Shown here: one piece after another, positions 9,394-17,144 of the stretch
Layout: each line of letters starts with the position of its first letter
Position numbering within the stretch: the first letter of the stretch is position 1
DNA from: Sulfuricella denitrificans skB26
GTDB taxonomy: Bacteria > Pseudomonadota > Gammaproteobacteria > Burkholderiales > Sulfuricellaceae
Direction: 5' to 3'
Length of the DNA: 64,000 nt
NCBI RefSeq assembly: GCF_000297055.2
Contig: NC_022357.1
Span: forward strand, 2,181,501 to 2,245,500
Program-made: the position numbers and the translations under genes
Notes under the pieces: generated by a model
What the model was told of the DNA's origin: nothing
Databases searched by the model: none
What the model saw: the letters and a program-made list of their open reading frames with translations, nothing else

Positions 9394-10008
9394 ATGCAAA
9401 TCGTTTGTCTTGACCTTGAAGGTGTCCTTATTCCCGAGATATGGATCGCCTTCGCCGAACGCACCGGCATTCCAGAACTGCGCCGCACCACCCGCGACGA
9501 GCCGGATTACGATAAGCTAATGAAATACCGTCTTGGCATTTTGGCGGAGAAGAAGCTGGGCCTGCACGACATCCAGGATGTGATCTCAGGTCTGGACCCC
9601 CTGCCGGGCGCGTGCGAGTTCGTGGAGTGGTTGCGCCCCCGCTTCCAGGTGGTGATTCTTTCCGATACCTTCTACGAATTTGCCATGCCCCTTATGAAAC
9701 ATCTCGGCTGGCCCACTCTGTTCTGCCATCGTCTGGAAGCGGACGGAAACGGCATGCTGGTAAATTACCACCTGCGCATGCCGGACCAGAAGCGCGAATC
9801 GGTAAAGGCCTTCAAGGCGCTAAATTATAGGACCATCGCTGCCGGCGATTCCTACAATGACACCGCGATGCTCTCCGAAGCTCACGCAGGCATTCTGTTC
9901 TGCCCACCGGACAACGTGGTACGAGAGTTTCCCCAATTTCCCGTAACACGCGACTATGAGGCTCTCAAGACGGCCATCCTCTCCGCCAGTGAGAGTATTG
10001 GCGAATAA
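9394..10008 (+). CDS. thrH: Phosphoserine phosphatase / homoserine phosphotransferase ThrH
   Basis: 204 residues of the HAD superfamily with start MQIVCLDLEGVLIPEIW, motif II VVILSDTFYEF and motif IV AAGDSYNDTAML. The DLEG version of motif I and the PEIW that follows are characteristic of ThrH, described in Pseudomonas as dephosphorylating phosphoserine and moving phosphate to homoserine. A ribosome-binding region (CTGAGGGAG) precedes the ATG. Monocistronic, convergent with the next minus-strand gene. Confidence 0.9.
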   Translation: MQIVCLDLEGVLIPEIWIAFAERTGIPELRRTTRDEPDYDKLMKYRLGILAEKKLGLHDIQDVISGLDPLPGACEFVEWLRPRFQVVILSDTFYEFAMPLMKHLGWPTLFCHRLEADGNGMLVNYHLRMPDQKRESVKAFKALNYRTIAAGDSYNDTAMLSEAHAGILFCPPDNVVREFPQFPVTRDYEALKTAILSASESIGE

Positions 10009-10042
10009 GGTCGGGCTGGTGACTGGAGGACTGGATATAAGA

Positions 10043-10459
10043 TTACTTCTTCTTAAGCGGAAGAAGATCGTTAACCTCAACTTTCTTTGTTGCCGCTTTG
10101 TAGCTAATGTATTTCATTCCACCATATAGGTTGATCTGGTCATCGTCATATGGATTCGCCCCTGCTTTCTTCCTGAACCAAGCATTACCGAGAATGTCTT
10201 TGTTGCTATCCATCTTTACTGCAACATCAATACACCCTCTCAGAACCTTGTCTGTGGTTTTGTTGTCGGGTTTCTTCCCAATGAAGGTGATATCCACGGT
10301 ATAGATATCTCCGCCACCTGAAGCCTTATCAAGATACTTTCTCTCTGCTTCTGTCTTGTAGTCGGAAAGCTTTATGCAGTTGAGTTGAACTGTTGGTGGC
10401 TTCTTGGCAAAAGCAGGAGCCGAAACAGCTAAAGCCAAGCCAAGAACAATAAATCTCAT
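10043..10459 (-). CDS. Unrecognised small secreted protein
   Basis: 138 residues with a clear signal peptide (MRFIVLGLALAVSAPAFA, cleavage after AFA). The mature part is Lys/Asp-rich, has two Cys (NCIKL and RGCID) that could pair, and ends in LPLKKK. I do not recognise the family. Its start overlaps the stop of the DUF4236 gene by 4 nt, so the two are co-translated. Base composition is visibly more AT-rich than the flanking thrH and ars genes, suggesting transfer. Confidence 0.65.
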   Translation of the reverse strand: MRFIVLGLALAVSAPAFAKKPPTVQLNCIKLSDYKTEAERKYLDKASGGGDIYTVDITFIGKKPDNKTTDKVLRGCIDVAVKMDSNKDILGNAWFRKKAGANPYDDDQINLYGGMKYISYKAATKKVEVNDLLPLKKK

Positions 10460-11658
10460 GCCGTATCTCCAATATCAAATGGCTGAATCGGCTTGAACAC
10501 TCCCGTTTTCGTCATGTCTCGCCGCAACTCAAATCTCGTCAAAGCTTCAACAACATCAAGTTGTTCAAGGTTCTCAAAGTTGATGGAATGCCACTCATCA
10601 CGAGTAATCTTCACTGAATATAGATATTCATCACCAATCTGACCTGTAGCCTTGTCGGGTCTTTGAGAGTAAGTGGAAAGGACCACTTGCTCTATGTTTG
10701 GTGAAGCTGCAAAGGCTTCTCCTGCAATCCTAAAGCCTATGGCATGCACATGCCGCATGTACAGCTTCTGAACCTGTGTAGGTCCCATTTCCTTGACTGA
10801 CAGCTTATAGCCTCGTTGTGGAACGGATGCCGTTTTGTTTGGTATATCCTCAATCTCAGGCAAATCCACATCTACGACTAGAACACCTTGCTTGGGGATT
10901 TCAAAAGTAACTAGTGTTTCCTTCGGCCAAGCGATGTCTTGCAATACAGCTCCAAAGTATTGCTCAACGGTTTCCACATCACCCGCATTCAACCTATCCA
11001 AGAATGACTTCTCGGTTTCATTGGCTGCTTCGTGTGCCGCTTTTTTTTGATTCCATGCTTGTAGGGCTGCGGTGTATTGGTCTTTCGCTCTTTTATTCGC
11101 AGCTTCAACTTTGGCAACACATGACTTGAACCACCGACAGAAGAATCCCGCCACCTTTAGGGTAGGTTGTATCGGTATGGGTTCTGTGAAAGGCTTTGGC
11201 TCAAAACTATGTGGCTTTGGTGGCGAGGTGAATTCATGGATTTTTCCAAGAGCTTCAACCTGCTCGTTCAACTTGTCACATGTATCCTGTATGAGAGCCT
11301 TGATTTTGTCGCCCTGCTGCTTCTTGGCAGCATCTATCTGCCATTCAGGGACTAGATTGCCTTGTGTATCCTTGAAGGTCAGAACCCCATCCTCATCAAT
11401 AGAGACAGTCAAGGTAACGGCGGTTGTAGCTGATGGAGTAGAGTTTGGGAAGGAGCGAGTGGAACTAGAAGCACCACCCGATAATTTTTCTCTTGCAAAG
11501 AAACCTGTGCCAGGTATGCCTGTATTGAGGTAAGTCCCTCGCTTGCCAATGCCAATGGAAGCACCTCTTGGTCCTAGTGACCAACTAACTCCACTACCGC
11601 TTAAATTCATGCGGAGTCCAGGGGCGAGCTTTATTGATTTCCTGAATCGTAGTGCCAT
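10456..11658 (-). CDS. DUF4236 domain protein
   Basis: 400 residues. The N-terminus ALRFRKSIKLAPGLRMN followed by GSGVSWSLGPRGASIGIG and TYLNTGIPGTG is the DUF4236 signature (residues 1-55). The rest is a linker with a central helical region (KVEAANKRAKDQYTAALQ) and a C-terminal domain I do not recognise. Function of DUF4236 is unknown. Operonic with the secreted protein downstream. Lower GC than neighbours suggests a recent arrival; no integrase or att site is visible next to it. Confidence 0.8.
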   Translation of the reverse strand: MALRFRKSIKLAPGLRMNLSGSGVSWSLGPRGASIGIGKRGTYLNTGIPGTGFFAREKLSGGASSSTRSFPNSTPSATTAVTLTVSIDEDGVLTFKDTQGNLVPEWQIDAAKKQQGDKIKALIQDTCDKLNEQVEALGKIHEFTSPPKPHSFEPKPFTEPIPIQPTLKVAGFFCRWFKSCVAKVEAANKRAKDQYTAALQAWNQKKAAHEAANETEKSFLDRLNAGDVETVEQYFGAVLQDIAWPKETLVTFEIPKQGVLVVDVDLPEIEDIPNKTASVPQRGYKLSVKEMGPTQVQKLYMRHVHAIGFRIAGEAFAASPNIEQVVLSTYSQRPDKATGQIGDEYLYSVKITRDEWHSINFENLEQLDVVEALTRFELRRDMTKTGVFKPIQPFDIGDTA

Positions 11659-12025
11659 GACGATAGCCTATGCTCTAGTTCTGATTATTGTGGCATAGGT
11701 TATGGCATTGGGGCTGAAATCATTATTCATTATTTGTTATCAGCAAGTTTTCTAGCTTTCCACCATTATTAATGTGTTCCTTGACCCCACTTGGGTCTAG
11801 CACCTTTGCCGCCTGCCGATACCTGCAAGCATTGGAGGGGTTGAGATACATCGACGGTTTGGAAACCTTCTGGGGTTGCTGAGTAAACGGCTCTGACAAA
11901 CCCAAGTCCTGTGCAGTGAAAAGATCAACACATTTTCAGAGGGGCTTGGAGTCGCTCTTTGCCTGTAAAACCAGACATTAACTAGTGATCCGTGAATGTC
12001 CGGAACTTTGGCACAACTGAGACAG
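11659..12025. other. Intergenic 367 bp, no supported gene
   Basis: Holds the upstream region of the DUF4236 gene, with inverted copies of CCTATGC/GCATAGG near 11670-11700, and the region beyond the 3' end of arsC. Short open frames exist but none shows a family motif or ribosome-binding site. It marks the junction between the AT-rich gene pair and the ars operon. Confidence 0.5.
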
Positions 12026-12454
12026 TCAGTCCACGTGCTGTAAATTCTCAATGGAAAAACGCTGCTTCAATTCTGGAATCAGCTTCGCCCGAATCTCGTC
12101 CCGCACTTTGACAAAACTTTCCAGTGGCTCGCCGTGAGGGTCGTGGAATGGCATGTGTATCGCCGGGATAGCCCTGGGGAAAACCGGGCAGGCTTCTCTG
12201 GCGTTGTCGCACACCGTCACCACCAGGTCGATCGCCTCTTTCATCACCGCGTCCACGTCCTTGGGGTAAAGCTCCCCGGTAGGCAGACCACCCAGCTCCA
12301 ATGCCGCGATAGCGCCGTCCGCCACCTTGGGCTGGGGCCGGGTGCCGGCGGAAAGCGCCCGCACTTGCGGGCCGAGGTCGTGATTGACAATGGCTTCAGC
12401 CATCTGGCTACGGCAGGAGTTGCCAGTGCACAGAATCAATACAGTTTTAGTCAC
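12026..12454 (-). CDS. arsC: Arsenate reductase ArsC, thioredoxin-coupled (LMW-phosphatase fold)
   Basis: 142 residues from a GTG at 12454, chosen because AAGGAG sits 8-9 nt upstream. The P-loop CTGNSCRSQMAE gives the CX5R active site, and VCDNAREACPVF supplies the second and third cysteines of the intramolecular relay used by thioredoxin-linked ArsC. It reduces arsenate to arsenite in the cytoplasm. Last gene of the ars operon, 5 nt after a small thioredoxin-like gene that may be its reductant. Confidence 0.93.
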   Translation of the reverse strand: MTKTVLILCTGNSCRSQMAEAIVNHDLGPQVRALSAGTRPQPKVADGAIAALELGGLPTGELYPKDVDAVMKEAIDLVVTVCDNAREACPVFPRAIPAIHMPFHDPHGEPLESFVKVRDEIRAKLIPELKQRFSIENLQHVD

Positions 12455-12459
12455 AGCGC

Positions 12460-12729
12460 TTACTCCTTGCCGCAACAGCCGCAGCAGGACTCGGCACCGC
12501 CTACCCAGCCTTCCACTGCCCCCTTGGACGGCACACCGCCGGCATGCACCACCTTGCCGTCGATCACCACGCCCGGCGTCGACATCACGCCGTAGCCCAG
12601 GATGGCCGCCATGTCCTCCACTTTCTCCAGCTGGATTTCGACGCCTTTGGCCTTGGCGGTTTCCTCGATCAGCTTCATGGTTGCGTTGCAGTTGGCACAG
12701 CCTGTGCCCAATACCTTGATGTTCTTCAT
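12460..12729 (-). CDS. Small thioredoxin-fold protein with CANC site and Cys-rich tail
   Basis: 89 residues. MKNIKVLGTGCANCNATM gives a CxxC redox site near residues 11-14 and VMSTPGVVIDGKVV the cis-Pro loop, the pattern of the archaeal/bacterial MTH895-type redox disulfide proteins. The C-terminus ESCCGCCGKE holds four cysteines beyond the fold, possibly for As(III) binding (inference). Between the cytochrome gene and arsC; likely to recycle ArsC or hand off arsenite. Confidence 0.85.
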   Translation of the reverse strand: MKNIKVLGTGCANCNATMKLIEETAKAKGVEIQLEKVEDMAAILGYGVMSTPGVVIDGKVVHAGGVPSKGAVEGWVGGAESCCGCCGKE

Positions 12730-12774
12730 TTCAGCATTCCTCCGATAGATTAATTAAAACGCTTGGGTCAACGA

Positions 12775-13083
12775 TCAAAATTTATAAAAGTTCGTGTTGA
12801 GGTAAACGACGACATCCTCGTTATCCTGCTCGGACAGCGCCGGGCTGTAATAGTCGCCCCAGCGCGCCACTTCATTGCGTAATGCCTTTAGCGATTTGAT
12901 CTTGCGCTCCGGCGACGCATACACCCCCGTACCATGGCAATCCAGGCACACCGCATGAACCTTCTCGCCGCGCACCGGGTCGCCTGTTGTGGGTGCATTG
13001 GAACTGGAAGAGGAGCATCCCGCCAACAGGGCAACCGTCGTCGCCAGCAGCCCGAGTAGCAGGTTGGATGTGGAGGTTTTCAT
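12775..13083 (-). CDS. Mono-haem cytochrome c lipoprotein
   Basis: 102 residues from ATG 13083. A lipoprotein signal peptide ends LLAGC (lipobox), then a Ser/Asn linker, one c-haem site CLDCH near residue 49, and a C-terminal helix ending VVYLNTNFYKF. There is no Met after the haem motif, so the usual His/Met ligation is not available; the sequence resembles SHP/DHC-type cytochromes, where Asn or open coordination occurs (inference). The start overlaps the preceding gene by 4 nt (ATGA). Presence in an ars operon is unusual. Confidence 0.8.
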   Translation of the reverse strand: MKTSTSNLLLGLLATTVALLAGCSSSSSNAPTTGDPVRGEKVHAVCLDCHGTGVYASPERKIKSLKALRNEVARWGDYYSPALSEQDNEDVVVYLNTNFYKF

Positions 13084-13400
13084 TGGCTTCTGCCTCCACG
13101 CTGGCGCAGGCGCAAGGGTATGCACTGTTCCGCATCACCGCCGCTCTGCCGTGCTCTTGCCTGCATTTCCTGCTGATGAGCCTGGCGCAACGCCGCCTTT
13201 TCCTCAGGCGTCCGCGCGGCGCGCATACTAGCACGATAGGCTTCGCGTTCCTCGTGAGTCATCTTGTCGGCGCAGTAAATCAGCTCGCGCTGCTCTGCCG
13301 CCTGGGGCGGCTCTCCAGCGCCCTGGGCGCGAAGCGGGGCGGAAACTACGAGTAGCATAATTACCAAAATACTCCAGAAAACTTCGGTTATTTTTTGCAT
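13080..13400 (-). CDS. Small periplasmic protein of unknown function (two-Cys)
   Basis: 106 residues from ATG 13400, with AGGAG upstream. Signal peptide MQKITEVFWSILVIMLL to APLRAQG, then a charged helical region (MTHEEREAYRASMRAARTPEEKAALRQAHQ) with cysteines at YCADK and EQCIPL that could form one disulfide or bind metal. The EERxAYRxxMRxAxTPEE pattern occurs in other secreted small proteins without known function. Co-translated with the cytochrome c gene; the pair probably works together in the periplasm (inference). Confidence 0.7.
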   Translation of the reverse strand: MQKITEVFWSILVIMLLVVSAPLRAQGAGEPPQAAEQRELIYCADKMTHEEREAYRASMRAARTPEEKAALRQAHQQEMQARARQSGGDAEQCIPLRLRQRGGRSQ

Positions 13401-13429
13401 GGTTCGCACTCCTGTCTGGAATAGCATGA

Positions 13430-14227
13430 TCATCCGGGCTTGACCGCCTCGATGCTGGCCGAGCAGACATAGTCTTCCACTCCCCGCCCCGGCGCCCACT
13501 GCCGTATAAACTCGCGGCTGGCATCCTTGGCTTCAATGCGGATATCTGCAAAACCTGCCGCCGCCAGCATCTGCTCGATTTCCTCCGCAGCCGCCGCACC
13601 GGCGATACAGCCGGTGTACAGGGCCAAGTCGCGGCGCGCTTCTTCCGGCAGCGGCGCGGTGATGACGATATCTGAAATCGCCAGGCGGCCACCACACTTC
13701 AGCACCCGGAAGGCATCGCGGAACACCTGCGCCTTGTCCGGCGAGAGGTTGATCACGCAGTTGGAAATGATCACGTCCACCGTGGCATCGGCCACCGGCA
13801 GATGTTCAATCTCGCCGAGGCGGAATTCGGTGTTGGCGTAGCCTCCCTTGGCCGCGTTGGCGCGAGCCTTGGACAGCATATCCGGCGTCATATCCACACC
13901 TATGACCAAGCCGCTGTCACCCACCTGGCGTGCCGCGAGAAAGCAGTCGAAACCCGCCCCGCTGCCCAGGTCCAGCACGGTTTCGCCGGGTTTCAGCGCG
14001 GCGATGGCCTGGGGATTGCCGCAACCCAGCCCGAGGTTAGCACCTTCCGGTACCGCACCCACTTCACTTTCACTATAGCCAATGCCACGCGACAGGATGT
14101 CTGCAGCCGGCAATTCAGCCGGGGTGCAGCAAGCCGGCCCACAGCCGCAGCCGGAATCGGCGCGAGCCACCGCGCCATAGCTCTCGCGCACCGCCTGACG
14201 GATTTCGTCATGCTTCACGTCGTGCAT
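13430..14227 (-). CDS. arsM: Arsenite S-adenosylmethionine methyltransferase ArsM
   Basis: 265 residues. SAM motif I VLDLGSGAGFDCF, then GVDMTPDML and NCVINLSPDK. The three As(III)-binding cysteines of ArsM are visible in GAGFDCF, SNCVINLS and LYTGCIAGA. An extra Cys-rich N-terminus (SGCGCGPACCTP) is also seen in some ArsM proteins. It methylates trivalent arsenic to mono- and dimethyl species. Sits 15 nt after the AhpD-like gene in the operon, with arsP as the likely exporter of its products. Confidence 0.95.
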   Translation of the reverse strand: MHDVKHDEIRQAVRESYGAVARADSGCGCGPACCTPAELPAADILSRGIGYSESEVGAVPEGANLGLGCGNPQAIAALKPGETVLDLGSGAGFDCFLAARQVGDSGLVIGVDMTPDMLSKARANAAKGGYANTEFRLGEIEHLPVADATVDVIISNCVINLSPDKAQVFRDAFRVLKCGGRLAISDIVITAPLPEEARRDLALYTGCIAGAAAAEEIEQMLAAAGFADIRIEAKDASREFIRQWAPGRGVEDYVCSASIEAVKPG

Positions 14228-14242
14228 TTCAGTTTCCTTTCT

Positions 14243-14545
14243 TTAGCAACACGACTTCCCGCTGGCTGTCGGCGTGCAGCAGGCACCTTCCGAGATCGGA
14301 ATTGCGGACAATTTCGCCTTGGCGCCTTCCTTCCGGCACGCTTCATCGAAGCTGGTGTCCAGCGAATCCCCTGCCTCGTCGCGGATGTGGCGGGCGATTT
14401 CAACCACCGCGTCGATCTGCTCCTGCGCCACGCCATACTGCTTCAGCTTGTCGATCTGACACAAACCCTGTTTGGGGTGGTTGGCGGCGATGTTCGCCGC
14501 CAGTGAAACCAGGGCCACGATGGATGGATGCAATTCCGTACTCAT
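14243..14545 (-). CDS. AhpD/carboxymuconolactone decarboxylase-like protein with CC tail
   Basis: 100 residues, all-helical in character: SIVALVSLAANIAANHPKQG, then YGVAQEQIDAVVEIARHIR, which fits the short CMD/AhpD-like proteins found in ars loci. The usual CxxC of AhpD is absent; instead the C-terminus has GACCTPTASGKSCC. ATG overlaps the arsP stop (ATGA). A role as an As(III) or methylarsenite carrier is possible but unproven; the family call is moderate. Confidence 0.65.
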   Translation of the reverse strand: MSTELHPSIVALVSLAANIAANHPKQGLCQIDKLKQYGVAQEQIDAVVEIARHIRDEAGDSLDTSFDEACRKEGAKAKLSAIPISEGACCTPTASGKSCC

Positions 14546-15501
14546 TTTAATACTCCTATCTGATTAAACAACATCCCGACAATCACGAAAGCGGTCGCGA
14601 GGTATCCGGCGAACAGTGCCAGCAGCGGCCATTTCACTACCTTGCGCAGGATCAGCATCTCCGGCAGGGACAGCGCCACCACGGCCATCATGAAAGCCAG
14701 CACCGTGCCCAGCGGCACGCCTTTGGCCAGCAGCACCTCGGCGACGGGGATGATGCCGACCGCGTCGGAATACAGCGGCACCCCGGCCAGCACCGCGCCG
14801 ATCACCGACAGCAGGCTGCCGCTGCCGGCGATGCCGACTATAAAATCCTTGGGCACGTAGCCGTGCATCAGAGAACCGATGCCGACGCCGATCAGGACGA
14901 ACTTCCAGATGCGGCCGACGATCTCCCGAACCTGTCCCATGGCGTATTCATGGCGCGCTTTCAGGGAGAGGTCTTCCGCTACCGAAGGCAACTGCCCCAT
15001 GTGGATTTTCCAGACATACTCTTCCACCCACTTTTCCGGCTTGAAGCGCTCCAGCACGAAGCCGCCGACCAGCGCTACTGCCAGACCGGTGACTACGTAA
15101 ATCACCGTCATTTTCCAGCCGATGATGGAGGCCAGCACCACCACCGCCACCTCGTTCACCATCGGGCTGGCAATCAGAAAGGACAGAGTCACCCCGAGCG
15201 GAATACCGGCCTCGACGAAGCCGATGAATAGCGGCACTGAGGAGCAGGAGCAGAAAGGCGTCACCGCACCCAGCCCCACCGCCATGAAGCGGCTGGTGAC
15301 GTTGCCCCGGTTGCGAATGAATTCGCGCACGGTTTCGGGCTTGAGCAAGGCGCGCAGCAGACCCATCAGGTAGATCACCAGCGTCAGCAAAAACAGGATC
15401 TTAGTGACGTCCATCACGAAGAAATGGGCCGCATCGCCGAAGGGGGTATCCTTCAGCGCCGCCAAGTCGTAGATCAGCCAGTCAGCCAATGCTTCAAACA
15501 C
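14542..15501 (-). CDS. arsP: Organoarsenical efflux permease ArsP (DUF318 family)
   Basis: 319 residues from GTG 15501, preferred because GGTGGAGG lies 5 nt upstream; the frame is open to 15534. Eight or so membrane segments with the signature VTPFCSCSSVPLF and the second half-repeat GVPLYSDAVGIIP. ArsP proteins export trivalent organoarsenicals, which fits arsM in the same operon. The GTG overlaps the stop of a 28-codon ORF upstream. Substrate is by family; related permeases carry other metals. Confidence 0.88.
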   Translation of the reverse strand: MFEALADWLIYDLAALKDTPFGDAAHFFVMDVTKILFLLTLVIYLMGLLRALLKPETVREFIRNRGNVTSRFMAVGLGAVTPFCSCSSVPLFIGFVEAGIPLGVTLSFLIASPMVNEVAVVVLASIIGWKMTVIYVVTGLAVALVGGFVLERFKPEKWVEEYVWKIHMGQLPSVAEDLSLKARHEYAMGQVREIVGRIWKFVLIGVGIGSLMHGYVPKDFIVGIAGSGSLLSVIGAVLAGVPLYSDAVGIIPVAEVLLAKGVPLGTVLAFMMAVVALSLPEMLILRKVVKWPLLALFAGYLATAFVIVGMLFNQIGVLK

Positions 15502-15580
15502 GCTTGCCTCCACCGCAACAGTCGCTGCCAACAACCTCCTGCTGCACAGGCGGACAGGGCAAGGTCAACAGGAGAATCAT
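15494..15580 (-). CDS. 28-residue Cys-Cys ORF coupled between ACR3 and arsP
   Basis: Starts ATG 15580, overlapping the ACR3 stop (ATGA), and ends TGA 15494, overlapping the arsP GTG start by 8 nt. The peptide begins MILLLTLPCPPVQQ and ends SDCCGGGKRV: a hydrophobic start, one Cys-Pro, then a vicinal Cys pair. The peptide itself carries the arsP ribosome-binding site within its last codons. I do not recognise a family. It could be a real As(III)-binding peptide or a leader that couples translation of the transporters. Confidence 0.5.
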   Translation of the reverse strand: MILLLTLPCPPVQQEVVGSDCCGGGKRV

Positions 15581-16650
15581 GATTGCGCACCCCTTTCGTA
15601 CCAGGTTTTGGAGCCATTCACGATGCGCACTACCGACAGCATCACCGGCACTTCAATCAGCACCCCAACCACTGTAGCCAGTGCTGCCCCCGACTCGAAA
15701 CCGTAAATTGAAATTGCCGCCGCCACCGCCAGTTCGAAGAAATTGCTGGCACCGATCAGTGCAGATGGGCCAGCCACGCTATGGGCCTCCCCCACGGTTC
15801 GGTTAAGCCAGTAGGCGAGCATGGAATTGAAATACACCTGGATCAGGATCGGTACTGCCAGCAGAAGAATGATCAGAGGCTGAGCGAGAATGGCCTTGCC
15901 CTGGAAGGCGAACAACAGTACCAGGGTGGCGAGCAGAGCCAGGATGCCAACCGGGTGGAGCCAGGCAAGAACAATGTCCAGCGCACCTCTGACAAGCAAC
16001 ACCCGGCGCAGGGATTGGGCAATAGCCAGCGGAATGACGATATACATCACCACCGACAACAACAGGGTATCCCACGGCACCGTTATTGAGGCGACGCCCA
16101 GCAGCAGGCCGACGATGGGCGCGAAAGCGAACACCATGATGGTGTCGTTGAGAGCCACCTGCGAAAGGGTAAACAGCGGGTCGCCCTTGGATAGACTGCT
16201 CCACACGAACACCATGGCCGTGCAGGGGGCAGCGGCCAGCAGAATCAACCCGGCGATGTAACTGTCGATCTGCTCAGCCGGCAGCCAGGAGGCAAAGGCT
16301 ACACGAATGAACAACCAGGCTAGAAGCGCCATGGAAAATGGCTTCACGCCCCAGTTGATGAACAGGGTGACACCGATGCCGCGCCAGTGTTTCTTGACCT
16401 GATTCAGCGCCGAAAAATCGATCTTCATCAGCATCGGAATAATCATCAGCCAGATCAGCAGGCCCACCGGCAAGTTGACCTGGGCCACTTCCAGCTTGCC
16501 AAGAATTTGAACGGGTGCGGGCGCAAGCTGCCCCAGCGCAATGCCCGCCACGATGGACAGAAACACCCACAGTGTCAGCCAGCGCTCGAAAAAACCCAGT
16601 TCCGCGCCAGCAGCTTTCCTGGCCGTGATTTCGCATTGAGCTCTCATCAA
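15577..16650 (-). CDS. arsB: ACR3-family arsenite efflux permease
   Basis: 357 residues with ten hydrophobic segments. The catalytic-Cys motif AAAPCTAMVFVWSSL in TM4 and the conserved Glu segment ASNFFELAVAAAI in TM9 are both intact. ACR3 extrudes arsenite as a proton antiporter. It follows arsR by 75 nt and is coupled to the small CC peptide and arsP. It is of the ACR3 rather than the ArsB type; the symbol is used in the broad sense. Confidence 0.95.
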   Translation of the reverse strand: MMRAQCEITARKAAGAELGFFERWLTLWVFLSIVAGIALGQLAPAPVQILGKLEVAQVNLPVGLLIWLMIIPMLMKIDFSALNQVKKHWRGIGVTLFINWGVKPFSMALLAWLFIRVAFASWLPAEQIDSYIAGLILLAAAPCTAMVFVWSSLSKGDPLFTLSQVALNDTIMVFAFAPIVGLLLGVASITVPWDTLLLSVVMYIVIPLAIAQSLRRVLLVRGALDIVLAWLHPVGILALLATLVLLFAFQGKAILAQPLIILLLAVPILIQVYFNSMLAYWLNRTVGEAHSVAGPSALIGASNFFELAVAAAISIYGFESGAALATVVGVLIEVPVMLSVVRIVNGSKTWYERGAQS

Positions 16651-16725
16651 TCACAACCCCGGAAGCAGGAGAACATACGCGCACTCATATATTTATCAAT
16701 TCAGATGTACAGAAACAAAATTTTT

Positions 16726-17073
16726 TCAGGCGCAGCAGCGTACGGGGCGATTGGGCATTTCTTTCAGGCGCTTGCGGTCGTCCTGAAAAATCTCCAACGC
16801 AGCGCAACCTTGACCCATCTGGTCGAGTATCCTGTAAGCCCATGCAGGCAACAGAGGGTGGATGCGGTAATAGACCCACAACCCTTCCCTGCGCACCGAC
16901 AGCACGCCGCTCTCGCGCATCACCGCCAAGTGGCGCGACACCTTGGGCTGGGGCAAATCGAGAGCGTAACAAAGCTCGCACACGCACAGTTCATCATCGC
17001 CTACCAGCAGCGCCAGAAGGCGACGACGGGTTTCGTCGGAAAGCGCATCGAAAAAATCATTGGTGTTTATCAT
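16726..17073 (-). CDS. arsR: ArsR-type arsenite-responsive repressor
   Basis: 115 residues from ATG 17073; the frame continues upstream but MINTNDFFDALSDETRRRLL is the natural ArsR start. The metal site ELCVCELC sits at the recognition helix, which follows as LPQPKVSRHLAVMRESGVL, as in the classical E. coli ArsR. The C-terminus ends VRCCA, another vicinal pair. It represses the operon until As(III) binds. A promoter with its -10 only about 7 nt before the ATG suggests a leaderless mRNA. Confidence 0.93.
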   Translation of the reverse strand: MINTNDFFDALSDETRRRLLALLVGDDELCVCELCYALDLPQPKVSRHLAVMRESGVLSVRREGLWVYYRIHPLLPAWAYRILDQMGQGCAALEIFQDDRKRLKEMPNRPVRCCA

Positions 17074-17079
17074 GTGGCG

Positions 17080-17130
17080 ACTATATACGCCAATACAGAT
17101 ATAATCAACCAGTTTTTTCCGTTCCGGTTG
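17080..17130 (-). promoter_or_regulatory. Candidate arsR promoter and operator
   Basis: On the minus strand: TTGATT (17108-17103), 17-bp spacer, TATAGT (17085-17080). Overlapping its upstream edge is an imperfect dyad, CAACC - 15 nt - GGTTG (17106-17130), a candidate ArsR operator. Predicted start of transcription falls at or next to the arsR ATG, and no Shine-Dalgarno is present. DNase protection with and without arsenite would confirm it. Confidence 0.45.
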
Positions 17131-17144
17131 ATTTTTCATTAAAT

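Noticed and set aside
10043-11658. Prophage or integrative island around the AT-rich genes
   Set aside because: No integrase, att repeats, tRNA target or phage gene is visible on either side.
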